This document shows, piece by piece, positions 32,874-44,405 of a stretch of 64,000 bases of DNA. A program made the position numbers and the translations under genes. Below the pieces are notes generated by a model. It was not told where the DNA came from and did no database searches. It saw only the letters and a program-made list of their open reading frames with translations. Where the stretch lies: NCBI RefSeq assembly GCF_021134715.1, contig NC_060025.1, positions 62,001-126,000 of the forward strand, in the 5' to 3' direction. How positions within the stretch are numbered: position 1 is the stretch's first letter; each line of letters opens with the position of its first letter. Source of the stretch: Daphnia pulex (lineage: Eukaryota; Arthropoda; Branchiopoda; Diplostraca; Daphniidae).

Positions 32874-34136
32874 TTACATGTTATTAATAAATTTCATGAA
32901 CAGACGATACACAGCATTTCTGACTTGGTGAATTCTCCTAAAAAAGGCAACCAACACCCTGAAGAAATCAACTACATTGGTGGGATCGTGACCAATTACC
33001 TCTCTGCAATACTTGTAAAGTGCTTCGACGCATATTCTAATGACAGATAGAAATTCAACAAAAAAAATATATTTTTTATCCCAGAATATTATAATAGCAT
33101 ACGAGAGGAAGAAACCCACATGAACGATTACAACTGAGAGGACAAGACCACACCAATGGTGAGCCATTAATATTATAAATAAAGGGTGAATGAACAAACC
33201 CGTAGTCGATGGAATCACTTCAATTCCAATAACAAAATTAAAATAAATGAACAGGTTTGGGTAAGCCGTCTCTGGGAAAAAGTAACCGAGCAAAAACATG
33301 ACAAAGGTAAGGCCTACTTGGCGCAATACTTGATCTATTTTGAGTTGAGTGGATATTTTTGGCTGATCATTGACCCAATCTGTAATTAAATAACTTTGGA
33401 CAACTTCTTTTTCGAACCACGGCACTTTATAAGCAAATTTCTTTGGTTCTACCTCACCCATTAAAATATTTGTTACCGCAGGTGCCATGGAGGAAATGGT
33501 AAGTTCATCTGATGCTTTGGTGATTTCATCGTAATGGACGATTGGAATGGGTTGATCCGGATGAAGTTTCAGCCAGGCCATTTGGATGAGGTTGAAAGCC
33601 AAAGACACACAACTTTGTTGACTATTGTAGAACGGCGCAGAATCGTCGTCTTTGCTGCTGCTCACTAACTCGGCCGAAATCGAGTACTTGGTTTTAGAAA
33701 GCGATTTGACCGGTTTTCGATCTTCTACTATTCGTTCGGCTTCTTCCGGCGTCAGTGATGCTGACAGTTGCTTGTATTCTTTAAACTTCTCCTCACCTCT
33801 TGCCAGTGTCACATCTTCCGGGTTGATTCCGTTGTAACGGAGAAATGCCTCAATCTCGACATTCAGATCCTCGTTGGAGACTTTGGCTTCGTCGATTTCA
33901 TGTTCGTAGTCGGGGTCACAGTCTTCGTTTTCTTTGTCGAGGTCTTGATGGAAGACGAGGCATCCTTTACGCCCTTCCAGCACGAAATCAGCTGCATCTG
34001 AAATTGTCCGGATATGATTTCTACCCTTTTGTAAACAACGAGCCGGCCATAAACTGACGTAGTACTCGTTGGTAGCGATGGCTACATGCCCAGGCTGGTC
34101 CTCATCATGGGGCATCCAGATCACAATTTTCGGCAT
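32874..34136 (-). CDS. Membrane protein with permuted NlpC/P60- or LRAT-like domain, copy B
   Basis: 420 aa in one exon. PKIVIWMP is followed by GHVAIATNEYYVSLWPARC with His17. QQSCVSLAFNLIQMAWLK holds the conserved Cys near residue 180. The C-terminal hydrophobic segments include LTFVMFLLGYFFPETAYPNL, LFIHPLFIILMAHHWCG and LVLSVVIVHVGFFLSYAIII. It differs from copy A mainly in the last 150 residues and in the acidic insert. A minus-strand upstream flank of about 1.2 kb is shared with copies A and C. The frame is intact and the start matches the other copies. Confidence 0.6.
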   Translation of the reverse strand: MPKIVIWMPHDEDQPGHVAIATNEYYVSLWPARCLQKGRNHIRTISDAADFVLEGRKGCLVFHQDLDKENEDCDPDYEHEIDEAKVSNEDLNVEIEAFLRYNGINPEDVTLARGEEKFKEYKQLSASLTPEEAERIVEDRKPVKSLSKTKYSISAELVSSSKDDDSAPFYNSQQSCVSLAFNLIQMAWLKLHPDQPIPIVHYDEITKASDELTISSMAPAVTNILMGEVEPKKFAYKVPWFEKEVVQSYLITDWVNDQPKISTQLKIDQVLRQVGLTFVMFLLGYFFPETAYPNLFIYFNFVIGIEVIPSTTGLFIHPLFIILMAHHWCGLVLSVVIVHVGFFLSYAIIIFWDKKYIFFVEFLSVIRICVEALYKYCREVIGHDPTNVVDFFRVLVAFFRRIHQVRNAVYRLFMKFINNM

Positions 34137-35468
34137 TTTTTAAAAATCTGATGATGCTGTCAACTTTTGAAAATAAAACAGGAAGAGTAAAGAAATTGTT
34201 GTTTAAACTTAAACAAATAAGGATTTCTGTAATTTATTAACACTCGTCAGTCAAGCACCGATTCAACTGTATGTAAATCTAGCAAAAAGAAAATATTGGT
34301 GTCACCTCCATTCAGTTAAAAATACAATTGAAAAATGTGAAAAATCTCAGCTGGACTGTAAGCGAATGGCTTAACTGGTAACAAGCCAAGCAACATTATA
34401 TGCTGTTTTGAGGGGGGGGGGGGTGTGTATGGTTGATTTACCTTCAAATGTGTGTACAAATACCCACAAATAGACTTCTGCTTATTCCAGTTAATTCTGC
34501 TGACAGATCCCAAGCCGTGCAAGCGCGACTGAAAACGACAACACAACGACTAATTTATAATTTTACCTAACACTCTAACAGCAAGCATCAGGAACCTTCC
34601 TCAGCTTCCATGGATGAACTCCGCCCACTTTTAGTCAGCACGCGGACGATTCTAGAAAGAGTTTCGCAATAAATAATATGTTTACGACTTCCCCTAGGGT
34701 AGGGTGACTATCGAAATGCCAACCCACACGATGCAGGCTTATCCTTTGCTTGGCTGAAAATATACTGGTCGTAAATTCTACATGCGCAAGCCTCTCCCAA
34801 ATGGCATGGCAATTTGATGCATGGCAATAAAAATGTCACAACTAAATCCACCAGCAAATATTTAATTGCACGAAAAGCCAACGTGTTAAGATTAAATGGG
34901 TTATAGTCAAGGCTTTCTGAGAATATGCCGACGTTATGGCTGCCATAAAGTAAACATTGACCATTTATGGCCAAAGCTTGGGGTTTCGATTGCCTAGCAA
35001 GTAGAAAACAATGTCGACATATTTTCACGACTTCTTGACACTGCGATGGCCTGAACGATACGACGATCGAGCGAAACTGAATTTCCATTAGAGATCAAAT
35101 CAGCGACATGTTGGACATTGGGGATGCTGGAGACGAGTAATAAAAAACGGGATTGAATGATGGCGTCTCGTCGTCCATCGGGCAACACTTAAGGATAAGA
35201 GCTGGGTGCGCCCATACATATTTGAAATGAGTCTACACTTAACCATAAACTTTTAAAGAATTTTACCAAGTCGAGAAAAAACTTTCAACCTTGTTCAGTT
35301 TGGATAACTTGAAATATAGCCTATTTTGTAATCGACCTAAATATCTGGAATTTGAAATCAGAATTATTCAACAAGTAAATTCAACAAAAAATCTGACATT
35401 TCTATATTTGAGAAATCCGTCAGATATCAGTTGTAACACGTGTAGCCGACTACAGAGGACGATATGCG
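34137..35468. repeat. Upstream flank of copy B with poly-G tract
   Basis: A run of 12 G at 34412-34423 is followed by GATTTACCTTCAAATG, which also follows the G run upstream of copy D (46219-46229). The 35030-35210 block matches the flanks of A and C. No gene seen. Confidence 0.55.
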
Positions 35469-36710
35469 TCAATGAATGGGCTGCTCCTGTAAGGCCCTAA
35501 AGTCTTTAAACAACTGGAAGAAATCAGCAACACCATTGATGGGCCGACCAACTTCTTCGGTATATCTGATGAATCTTCCAGCAGCTACAGTAATTTCTAA
35601 GGCGTAACGAATTAGTTCGCTTGGTTCTGAAATTTCTTTGCAGATCATAATCGTCGAGTAAACAAATACATAAGCATTATAGATAACAATTGACCAGACA
35701 ACACCCCATGAAGAAACGTAGTCAAATGCTATTGCTAATACAGGCAAAATGAATAGATCCCAAATCGAATGACCTTCACGCACCATCAAAATAAAATATG
35801 CAAAAACTAGAGGATAACGAAGTATTGGGAAGAAAACACCCAGAACAATAAGTGCGACAATTTTTGCAAACATAAGCTTCGTGCTGCTCACTACTTCGCT
35901 CAAGAAATCTGTTAGAAATTGAACGGACAGCATTGGCCGATTATCGTTTTCTTGAGCAATCATATACCTTTGGACAACTTCTCTTTCAAACCACGGCACT
36001 TTATAAGCAAATTGAGTTGGTGTTTTAGTATTGAATACAACCGTGGCCATGGCAGAACAAATGGAGGACTGCGACAAATTTGATTCGCTTGCAATTCCTT
36101 CGTGATTGACGATTGGAATGGGATTGGGATGTTGTTTCAGCCAAGCCAATTGGATGAGGTTGAAGGCAAGAGACACACAACTTTGGTTACTGTTGTAGAA
36201 CGGCGCAGAGTTGTCTTTGCTGCTGCTCACCAACTCGGCCGAAATCGAGTACTTGGTTTTAGAAAGCGATTTGCGTGGTAGTTTCGAATCTTCTATTTGT
36301 TCGGCTTCTTTCGGCGGCAGAGATACCACCAGTTCCTTGTATTCTCGATACTTCTCCTCACCTTTCGCCAGTGTCACATCTTCTGGATCGATTTCGTTGT
36401 AACGGAGAAATGCCTCAATCTCGACATTCAGATCCTCGTTGGAGACTTTGGCTGCGTCGATTTCATGCACGTAGTCGGGGTCACAATCGCCTTCATCTTC
36501 TTTGTCGAGGTCTTGATGGAAGACGAGACATCCCTTGTGCACTTCCATCACGAAATCGAATCCTTTTGAAATTTTTCTGATCTCTGTTTTCTGTTCCGGC
36601 GGTTCAAAACATTTAGCCGGCCAAAAACTGACGTAGTACTCGTTGGTAGCGATGGCCACATGCCCAGGGTGTTTCTCATCATGGGGCATCCAGATCACAA
36701 TTTTCGCCAT
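35469..36710 (-). CDS. Membrane protein with permuted NlpC/P60- or LRAT-like domain, copy C
   Basis: 413 aa in one exon, starting MAKIVIWMPHDEKHPGHVAI with His17. The Cys lies in NSNQSCVSLAFNLIQLAW. The acidic insert keeps KVSNEDLNVEIEAFLRYNEI. The membrane part is different from A, B and D: LMFAKIVALIVLGVFFPILR, LFILPVLAIAFDYVSSWG and VVWSIVIYNAYVFVYSTIMI. It lies in tandem with copy B on the same strand, with about 1.3 kb between the two genes, and shares its upstream block at 37400-37600. The frame is intact. Confidence 0.6.
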   Translation of the reverse strand: MAKIVIWMPHDEKHPGHVAIATNEYYVSFWPAKCFEPPEQKTEIRKISKGFDFVMEVHKGCLVFHQDLDKEDEGDCDPDYVHEIDAAKVSNEDLNVEIEAFLRYNEIDPEDVTLAKGEEKYREYKELVVSLPPKEAEQIEDSKLPRKSLSKTKYSISAELVSSSKDNSAPFYNSNQSCVSLAFNLIQLAWLKQHPNPIPIVNHEGIASESNLSQSSICSAMATVVFNTKTPTQFAYKVPWFEREVVQRYMIAQENDNRPMLSVQFLTDFLSEVVSSTKLMFAKIVALIVLGVFFPILRYPLVFAYFILMVREGHSIWDLFILPVLAIAFDYVSSWGVVWSIVIYNAYVFVYSTIMICKEISEPSELIRYALEITVAAGRFIRYTEEVGRPINGVADFFQLFKDFRALQEQPIH

Positions 36711-38976
36711 TTTGAAAACCGGATGATGATGCAGTCAACTGTTAAATGAAACAGAATCAGCAAATGATTGTCATTTGAAAACATTGAAAGAATTATGTTA
36801 TTTGAGTCTACAAATACCCGCAAATCTAGATGCTTCTGCTTCCGGTTAATTCCAACGCTTCCCCAAGCCAAGAGTGACTGCTGCGGAGTGCGGACTGCTG
36901 AGTAACTGGCAACGCCAACTAGTTTCCTTTACCCAGCAACAGCCAAAAACCTTGCTCAGCTTCCAGATATAAAGAATCTCCCCGGCCACTTTCCTCTGCA
37001 CGGACGATTCTGAAAAAGTTTCCCAGTAAATTAGGCAATAGTTGTAGACTGCAAGTATTGCCCTAGACTTTAGACCATATCGGTAATGGTTTTGTTCACG
37101 CTTCTTTATTGCTTTGCAGAAAATATGGTCGTGATATTTCTTCATGCCAGGCTCTCCCAAATGGCACTGCAAATCGTTCATGGCAAATTAATGATTGGCA
37201 GATGGTCTCTTGCAAGGCGATGAATCTCAACTAGTAAATCCAACAAATATTCAATTTTACGAAAAGCCAACGAGTTAAAATCAACTGGGTAATAGTCAAG
37301 TCTTTCTGAGAAAATGTCGACTGCGATAAACAGTGAACATTTCCGACCACTTATCTAAAAATTTTTGCCTGTTTCGATTGCCTGGAAAGTAGAAAACAAT
37401 GTCGTGACAGTTTTACGACTTGTTGACACTGCGATGGCCTGAACGATACGACGATCGAGCGAAACTAAATTTGGAGTCGGCCACAATGTTGAGATTGGGA
37501 TACTGTTGGAGGGTAATAAAAAAAATCGGGATTTAATGGCGTCTCGTCTGCACGGCGCCCATCGGCAACACTTAGTGCGCTAACAGCCGGGTGCGCCACT
37601 ATCTGAAATGAGTCTACACTTTTGAAAAACAAAACCATAAACTTTTAAAGAATTTTACCAAGTCGAAATCTGAAAACAAACTAACAAAAACATACTTTCA
37701 ACCCTATGTTAGCATTACTTAAAATACTTTTACACCCTTACTGATAAATCAAAAGAACAACAAGCTTTGAATCTAACTATATGTTTACTTAAACTATGAT
37801 ATACTTAAAATTGCATAGTTAGAAATATATTTTGAATTATGCTATACCAGACGAGTGTTGCAGCTGATGCAGAGTCTGAACAAGATTTTCTATTCGGTTG
37901 GTTGGGCGAATGGTGGACGCGCTGTGCAGTACAAAATGTCGGGTCCGCGCCAATAATGAGCCAACATTTGTCGTTACACCAGAGTCCTATTACTCGGCGT
38001 GTTTAATATTTTTCCCTGTGGCAAATGAATAAAGAGATTTCACGATTAAAATCACATGACGCATCGCTAACAGTGCTGCTTATTTTGTTGATACTGGATG
38101 TGCATGCGGATGTGACAAAGTTGATTTAGATTAGAACAAAAATAGTCATACGATAGCTTACTGGTCAGAGAGCATTAATCGCTTGGCTACAACTTGCAGA
38201 ATTTTTCCGTTGAATGCGGTTGCATGCAAGGTTACTCTGAACTGTCGTCTCAATGTTATTTTTTTTAAATAGAAAATAATTGTATCAACAGCATCAATGC
38301 AGTAACACTCGGACACAGAAACACAAGCCACATCCACACACTGTGCCCACACCACCATCAAACTGAAACTGAACGAATGGGCTCCAAAATGAGTTGAGCA
38401 AATAAAGAAATAATGGGTAAAAAAGGAGGGAGGGTTTGAAAGAAAGAGCAGCCATCTTGGATTTTTAACTTTGGGCAACTGCACCCAAATCGGTGGAGAA
38501 TTTGTCCAAAGGCAAAGGGATACCTGAAGAACTGCCAAAGAAAGTGACACAACTATGAGAATAATTCCGTCTGGTGATGGCCCCTGCTGATTGACGACAA
38601 TTCGAAAAAATGCAAGTTCAGTGCAAGTGTTGATGTACTTGATTTGGTTGAGATATTTTTAAAAGTAATATTATATAATGAAATATTAACATATTCACTT
38701 AATTCATTTTCTAGCCGATAGATGTTGGGTGGTGTCATCAGCTGCACGAACGGAGTGTGTGACGCTCTTGCTGGACGAGCGCTACAGGCTATATAGCTTC
38801 TAAAATTGTGAAATCGACTTAGGAAAAACGCGTTCGTCGTCAGTTTGGATTGCTCCGCGCTCCCGCACACATACCCCCTAAGAACTCCTAGCGCAACTAT
38901 AATTGCCATTTCATATGGTATCGCTTTGATATTAGTCACACCTTAGACCAAAGAGTGCTAGTGTTAATAACCGAAA
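36711..38976. repeat. Region between hydrolase copy C and XKR copy 2
   Basis: Bases 36800-37630 are the shared upstream flank of the hydrolase-like genes. From about 37860 the sequence is not shared with the other XKR upstream regions. A plus-strand CTATATAG at about 38790 could serve XKR copy 2. A 128-codon minus frame at 38939-38553 has no duplicate or motif and is not called. Confidence 0.45.
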
Positions 38977-40677
38977 ATGGGGCTTGTGAAAAAAAGGAAA
39001 ACTACAAATTCAACGGCCGAGCAACAAAATTCGCAGGGGTCAGCGCAACCTGCATCTCGCGATACGCGTCCCGTCGACATTTCGCAAAAAGAAGAAACGG
39101 AAATTCTGCAGTCCGCAAAAGATTTTGCGAAAAAATGCAAAGAAAATTTTGAAGACGGAACGTTAAATTGGTTAATTGGGTTTAACTGTTTGTCATTACT
39201 TCTCTACATCTTCCACATTTTGACCAACATTTGTTCGCTTTATCACTTTCACACCAAAGGAGACAGTTGGTATTTCCGGTGCACCTTGGCATTTTGGTTA
39301 ATCTCTGCAGGTAGTGCGACTCTAAGAAGTTTTTGGTTTTACAATCCCGGTTGGCCGAAGAAAAAAAATGAAGACATATTTGACCCCAGAGATCATTTGC
39401 CAGAAGAGGAATCTAATTTCAGCTTTACAATGAAGTGGTTTTTGGGTTTATTCTGTCCTATTCCGAGGTATATGATCCTGAACTATATTCAATTTGACTA
39501 AATATTGCAACGCATATGGTGACGTTCATTTGATGAAATTCTTCACAGGTATTGGGATGCCATTAAATACGCTTGGAAAGCAAAACAAGCCAAGAAAACG
39601 GACGACGAGGCGCACAACATGTATTTCCTCGCAATGATTTGGGAAGATGCCGAGTTACTACAACTGCGCCAATTTGACAGTTTCATGGAATCAGCACCTC
39701 AATTATTGCTCGGCCTGTACATCGCCATCAAACAAAAATCCCTTATTGGATGTAAATAATTCTAATATTTGCAATCGTTGCCGTTGAAAAAATTTCCTAA
39801 TCTATAAAATTATAGATTCATCGATATTGAAAATCGTCACTATCGGCAGCTTGTCGTGGGCATTACTCTCGTACGATAACAAAATCTGCTTAATGAATGG
39901 AAAACGTGATGATGCGGACCAACCGAGCCGAGCAAATGTCATCAGAATTGACTTCACGAATGAATCAGAGAAAAATAATGTCATTAATTGCATCAAAAAC
40001 ATCAACTGGAAAGAGAGCGCTCTCTCATTTTTCGCTCATTTCTCTTGGATAGGTAAACCTACACGATCGCTTGTTTCATTTCTCTATAATTAAAATTCTG
40101 TTTTTTAATTCGTTTTGTTCCGATTAGTGGCCCGATTCATGGTTTTGAGTTTGTTCGCGACTGTTCACGGTTGGGTTATTTGGATGGCCTGCTTTTCTCA
40201 CATCATCCTAATTGTAATTTGGCACAGGGGGGAAAACTACTATTTCATGGACTCGCTGAGATTGTCATTTCTCCACGTTTTCGCTTACTTGTACCCACTC
40301 GAAAAGGAGTCTGATCAAAAGAAACACCCCCGTTTCTCACCTTTGATGTATCTGACTGTGAGTTAACACCTTTTGATTCAAAAATATGAACTTTACCTTT
40401 GACCTAATTTACTTAACGCTTTGATACGGTCATTTAGGCCTGCGTCTGCGAGAATCTGTTTCTCATGTTACAGTGGAGCCAAAGTTTCAACGAAGACAAG
40501 GGAATCAATCTTAAAATCTCATCCATCTTATACTTCCCTTGGAGTGATTGGAAATTCTTCCTCCCCTGGATCGGACATATTTTGATGTTTATTTTAAGTT
40601 ATATTTTGTTTCGGTTGCTTGACAAACATCGAAAGCCTTTATCCCCTGTCACTCCTGTCAGTTCTATCCCTATTTAG
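38977..40677 (+). CDS. XK-related (XKR) membrane protein, copy 2
   Basis: Exons 38977-39467, 39549-39751, 39816-40052, 40128-40357 and 40438-40677 give 466 aa with the same phases as copy 1. The N-terminus is longer (MGLVKKRKTTNSTAEQQNSQ) and rich in charged residues. FMESAPQLLLGLYI marks the family. Exon 3 differs most (SLSWALLSYDNKICLM against copy 1), while exons 4 and 5 (RLSFLHVFAYLYPLEKESDQ, ACVCENLFLMLQWSQSF) are close to identical in protein. Intact. Its promoter region is not homologous to that of copies 1 and 3, so regulation may differ. Confidence 0.85.
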
Positions 40678-40904
40678 TCGTTCTTTGGCCGCACTAAGAG
40701 AAATAGTTTTAAACCCCTTGTTAGAAGATAACAATAAATATCGCCCGTGTTAGTTCGATTAATTTCCCCTTCCAATTATGCATCACTTATACTCTGTCTA
40801 AGTAGTACTATTAATACACGGTCTTCATCAATTTTCTGGCAAATTCTAAACGAAATAATAATAAAAAAAAAATTCTATTCCACGGATTAGCAAAGCAATT
40901 CACT
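40678..40904. repeat. 3' flank of XKR copy 2
   Basis: The stretch with TATTAATACACGGTCTTCAT at about 40810 recurs after copy 3 (51680), at 55110 and at 59135. This is probably the XKR 3' UTR. Confidence 0.5.
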
Positions 40905-43166
40905 TTTTCGTCCCCCTGATCGTTTCTAATTTACTTGCCTCCGCTAATGTCAGGGGCGATATAATCTCGATTAAAGAGAACGTACCTGCTGTCAATGTGA
41001 CACCGTGGTTGACGACGTGATTGGCAGCGTCAGTCTTAAATTGTCAGAGTTGAGTCCAGCGTTGCATCCACGGGAAATCCATCGACCAAGGACAGTTGTT
41101 GACGCCAATCCAACCGCATCCGCAACGGCATTCCGATAAACGCGAAAATCCAGTACGCCGCTTGCATTGATGTTATAACCCCAATAAATATGAAATCAAC
41201 AGTTTAAAATAAAAAAGAGTTTGCATGTACTATAAGACGTGTCACCAGGATATTACGACGGAATTAAAACATTAATTACTGTCAATGTTGTGTTAGTTTT
41301 AGTAATTTGAACAAAAGATGAAAAACTGAATTCGTTTCAAACTGTAGACGTTGGCTTTAGTTTTACAAGTAAATTTGGAACTATTGGAAAACAAAAAATT
41401 GAATCAGCGATAGCCTACCTTCATGATAATTGAAGTATTTTATAACTGCTGTCAAGCGACATAGTCGGTGGACTTCATCGCGTAATTAATGACGAACAAT
41501 CCAAGATGAAGATGGCAACTGAAAATGATGGCCTATTCGACCACAAATCGTAAAAGAAGTTGTCTGGTTAGTTGATTATAATGTTCACCCCAACTTAAAG
41601 GCCATTCAGTAACTAACCACAAGGGACGAAGCATTATGGAGGATATTATCAGCCGTCGAAATTCCCTGTGGGTTGCAAAGGCATCCAGTGGCAAAACATC
41701 TTTCTGCATATCGTCCGTAAGAGTAAAGCCCGTTTTTTAGACAGGAAGCAGATGCTGGTAGAGCTAGAAAAAAATAAAAGATAGAAAAGAATAGCCACAA
41801 TCAGGATGAGAAGCGACTACGAACCCATCAGAAAATAATTTTGCCAAGCAGCAACTTTTTGGCCTGTCGAAGAGCCGGCCATTTGAATCGAGAAACTTGC
41901 TAGTCGTCAGCAAATGCCGTCGAGTCTGAGAACGTTTCCATGATGACGCATTAATCCTGAAAGTGACGTTGGTCGATAGGAGGTTGGTTCTAGGTAGAAA
42001 AGAAAATTGTGGGCAATGAATTTAGATGATTCATTTCTAATCTAATATAGAGAACCTGTAACCTATTGGTAATTTGCTTTACATTGTGTACTTATCGTCT
42101 ATCGCCTGTCCGCTTCTATTGATGTAATAGCGTCGTTAAATTCCTCTTCGACGAAGGAAGTGGAAACGGCCATGAGATTGACCTGGATAAACATAATAAA
42201 ATCAGGTTTGATCAGTAGGGAAATAAAGTCAATCTTTTAACATATTATGTGACAAAATCAGAGGCAAATGGAATTCCGTACGATGTCACAATAAAAACAC
42301 TTTAGGATTACTTGCCAACTATTTGTTTCAAGCCTAGATTAAAATATTTGAACATGTTGGACTCGTTTAGATTCAGTCATCACTATTTTGACCTTAACCT
42401 TGTAGCCATTTTAAACCTATCACAATAAGTAATATTCAAGGTAAAGACACAAAACTTAAAATACTGCACTAATACACGTGTTGCAGTTTAGAAATGTGGA
42501 AACATGGCTCTCCAGTTGTAATACGAAAATTGTCTAGTGGACCAAGTGGTGCCAGGTGAAAGTCACGAGCTCCTAAAGGACAGTTAGAAATGAGCAAATA
42601 ATGTAATTTGAACCAAATATTCTCACAACTCTCTCTCTATCTCTGCCAAGATCATTAACTAACTAATCTTGCACAGTGAGTCTCGATGCCTACTCAGAGA
42701 ACTACTGTTTGGCAAACCTAACATTGGCACCATTTTAAAGCCGTCACAAAAGTACCTACTATTCAAAGAAAAGACACAACATAAGATAATACAGCACTAA
42801 TACACATGTTACCTATGAGGAATGTGCAAACGTGGCTCTCCATGTTGTCGTACGAGAGGCTTCGTCAAGTGGACCCAGGTGAAGGTCCCCAACTCCCCAA
42901 TGAGCTGAAAGTGATTTAAAAAAGGGCAAAATTTAAACCAAGTGTTCTTATATATCTCTCTCTATCTCTACCTAGATCAATAATGAACTAATCTTGCACT
43001 GATCTGCTGATCCTGCCGATGGAACGTCCAAGGTCGAAGTGGCAGGTCCAGCTGCCAACAATTGACTGTTGGTATGACAACGCCACCTGTCGCTGAGAAA
43101 ATCCACCGGCACTAATAAAAGGATGAAAGGAACAGAATAAGCGGGAAAGCGCCAAGCGGCCATCAT
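40905..43166 (-). pseudogene. Unrecognised multi-exon gene, decayed copy c
   Basis: It has the first-exon piece MMAAWRFPAYSVPFILLLVP at 43166, a conserved donor region at 40980 (AACGTACCTGCTGTCAAT on the plus strand), and the intermediate blocks seen in copy a. Bases 42760-42900 repeat part of 42440-42580, so the unit has an internal duplication of the region before the first exon. Several blocks carry stops in every likely frame. Confidence 0.4.
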
Positions 43167-43799
43167 GGATTTTATCTAACCCTTCCTCTTCATTAGAAAA
43201 CAAATTATGCATTCACAAAAGTTGGAAGAAAGACTTTTGGTTTTCGTCAGCTCAGATCTTCTTCATTTGAATAAAAGTTGACGTTGCTGCCCATCTCCCT
43301 GAAATACACAAAAGGACTAAATGAATAAGACAAATTTGACGGGTGATTCCTGTGAAACATAATTATGAGATAATAATAGTCAAAAGAAATAATAAATCAA
43401 AAGATATTGTGGCAGCGGATACAGTGGCAGCTGGCAGCAATATCTGATCTGAATTTTGGGATTGTGATGTTTAAAAAAAAAAAAATCAAATAAACGATAG
43501 GCAACTCTGATTCCCGTTAGTAAAACGGACGTAATTCTTGTCTCAAACTAAACAACCCAGCAAAATGTGAAACCCAGAAAACTTAGACTACTGTCCATTA
43601 ACCCAATTTCATTTAAAAATAACAGAAAGGAAAATACGAAGAAACTGGCAGTAAACACATTCGTAGGAAACTGCAAGTTCTCAATGAATAAATGAACCAA
43701 AATTGATTCTACTGAATTCTGTACCTTAATGTTCAAACGTAAACTATTTATCTTCACGTCAATCCTCCTCGTCTGTCATTTTCTGCTGTTCTGACGCAA

Positions 43800-44130
43800 T
43801 CCCAGTCTTACAGATCCTGCAACAAGGTCCCCTGATGTGCTGGACCTATACTCTACTTTGCGTGTCCCGCAATATGAAGAGCGGTACACATTTGGGTCCA
43901 ATAAAACACAATCCGACAAGAGAACGAGACAAGTTTAGAATCTCTTTACCTTTACAACCGCTCGGCAGCATCCGATCAGTCCTGCAAGAAATTACGGATA
44001 TGGCAGCCTCAGGCGCTGCATCCACACGTTGCCCCAGTCTCCGCCGGATGCCCAGTGAATGACGTCCTTCACGTATCGCCTTGCCTGCCTTTCAAGGCCT
44101 TGATCCGGAACCTTATGTTTTCGTCTTCAT
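43800..44130 (-). pseudogene. Remnant of the SQVKS-repeat gene
   Basis: GTGTCCCGCAATATGAAGAG resembles the 3' end of the intact gene (16540). CCCAGTGAATGACGTCCTTC (44049) and the Cys/Gly-rich bases before it resemble exon 1 near 17000. The order is kept but much is deleted. It lies just downstream of hydrolase-like copy D. Confidence 0.5.
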
Positions 44131-44405
44131 CCATCGCTGTATTAGCCTAAATAAACCAAAGACGCCAAAAAGGCGTGATATACTTCAGGGCACATTTCAT
44201 CACATCTGCGTCTTTCAGGCTCAATTGTGACCGTTTTTTTTTTTAATGGTCAGTTTCTGAACGAATGAATTTTTGACAAACGAAACGGCGGGTGCGGTAC
44301 CCAATACACAGTCCATGTTTTAATAAATTGCATACTACATCTACATAACGTATATGCGTGACTTAGTGGGCTCTCATCCTATAATCGATTAACATCATCA
44401 ATAAA

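Noticed and set aside
38553-38939. 128-codon minus frame 38 bases from the XKR copy 2 start codon
   Set aside because: No motif, no duplicate near other XKR genes, and it overlaps the likely XKR promoter. Could be real but nothing supports it.
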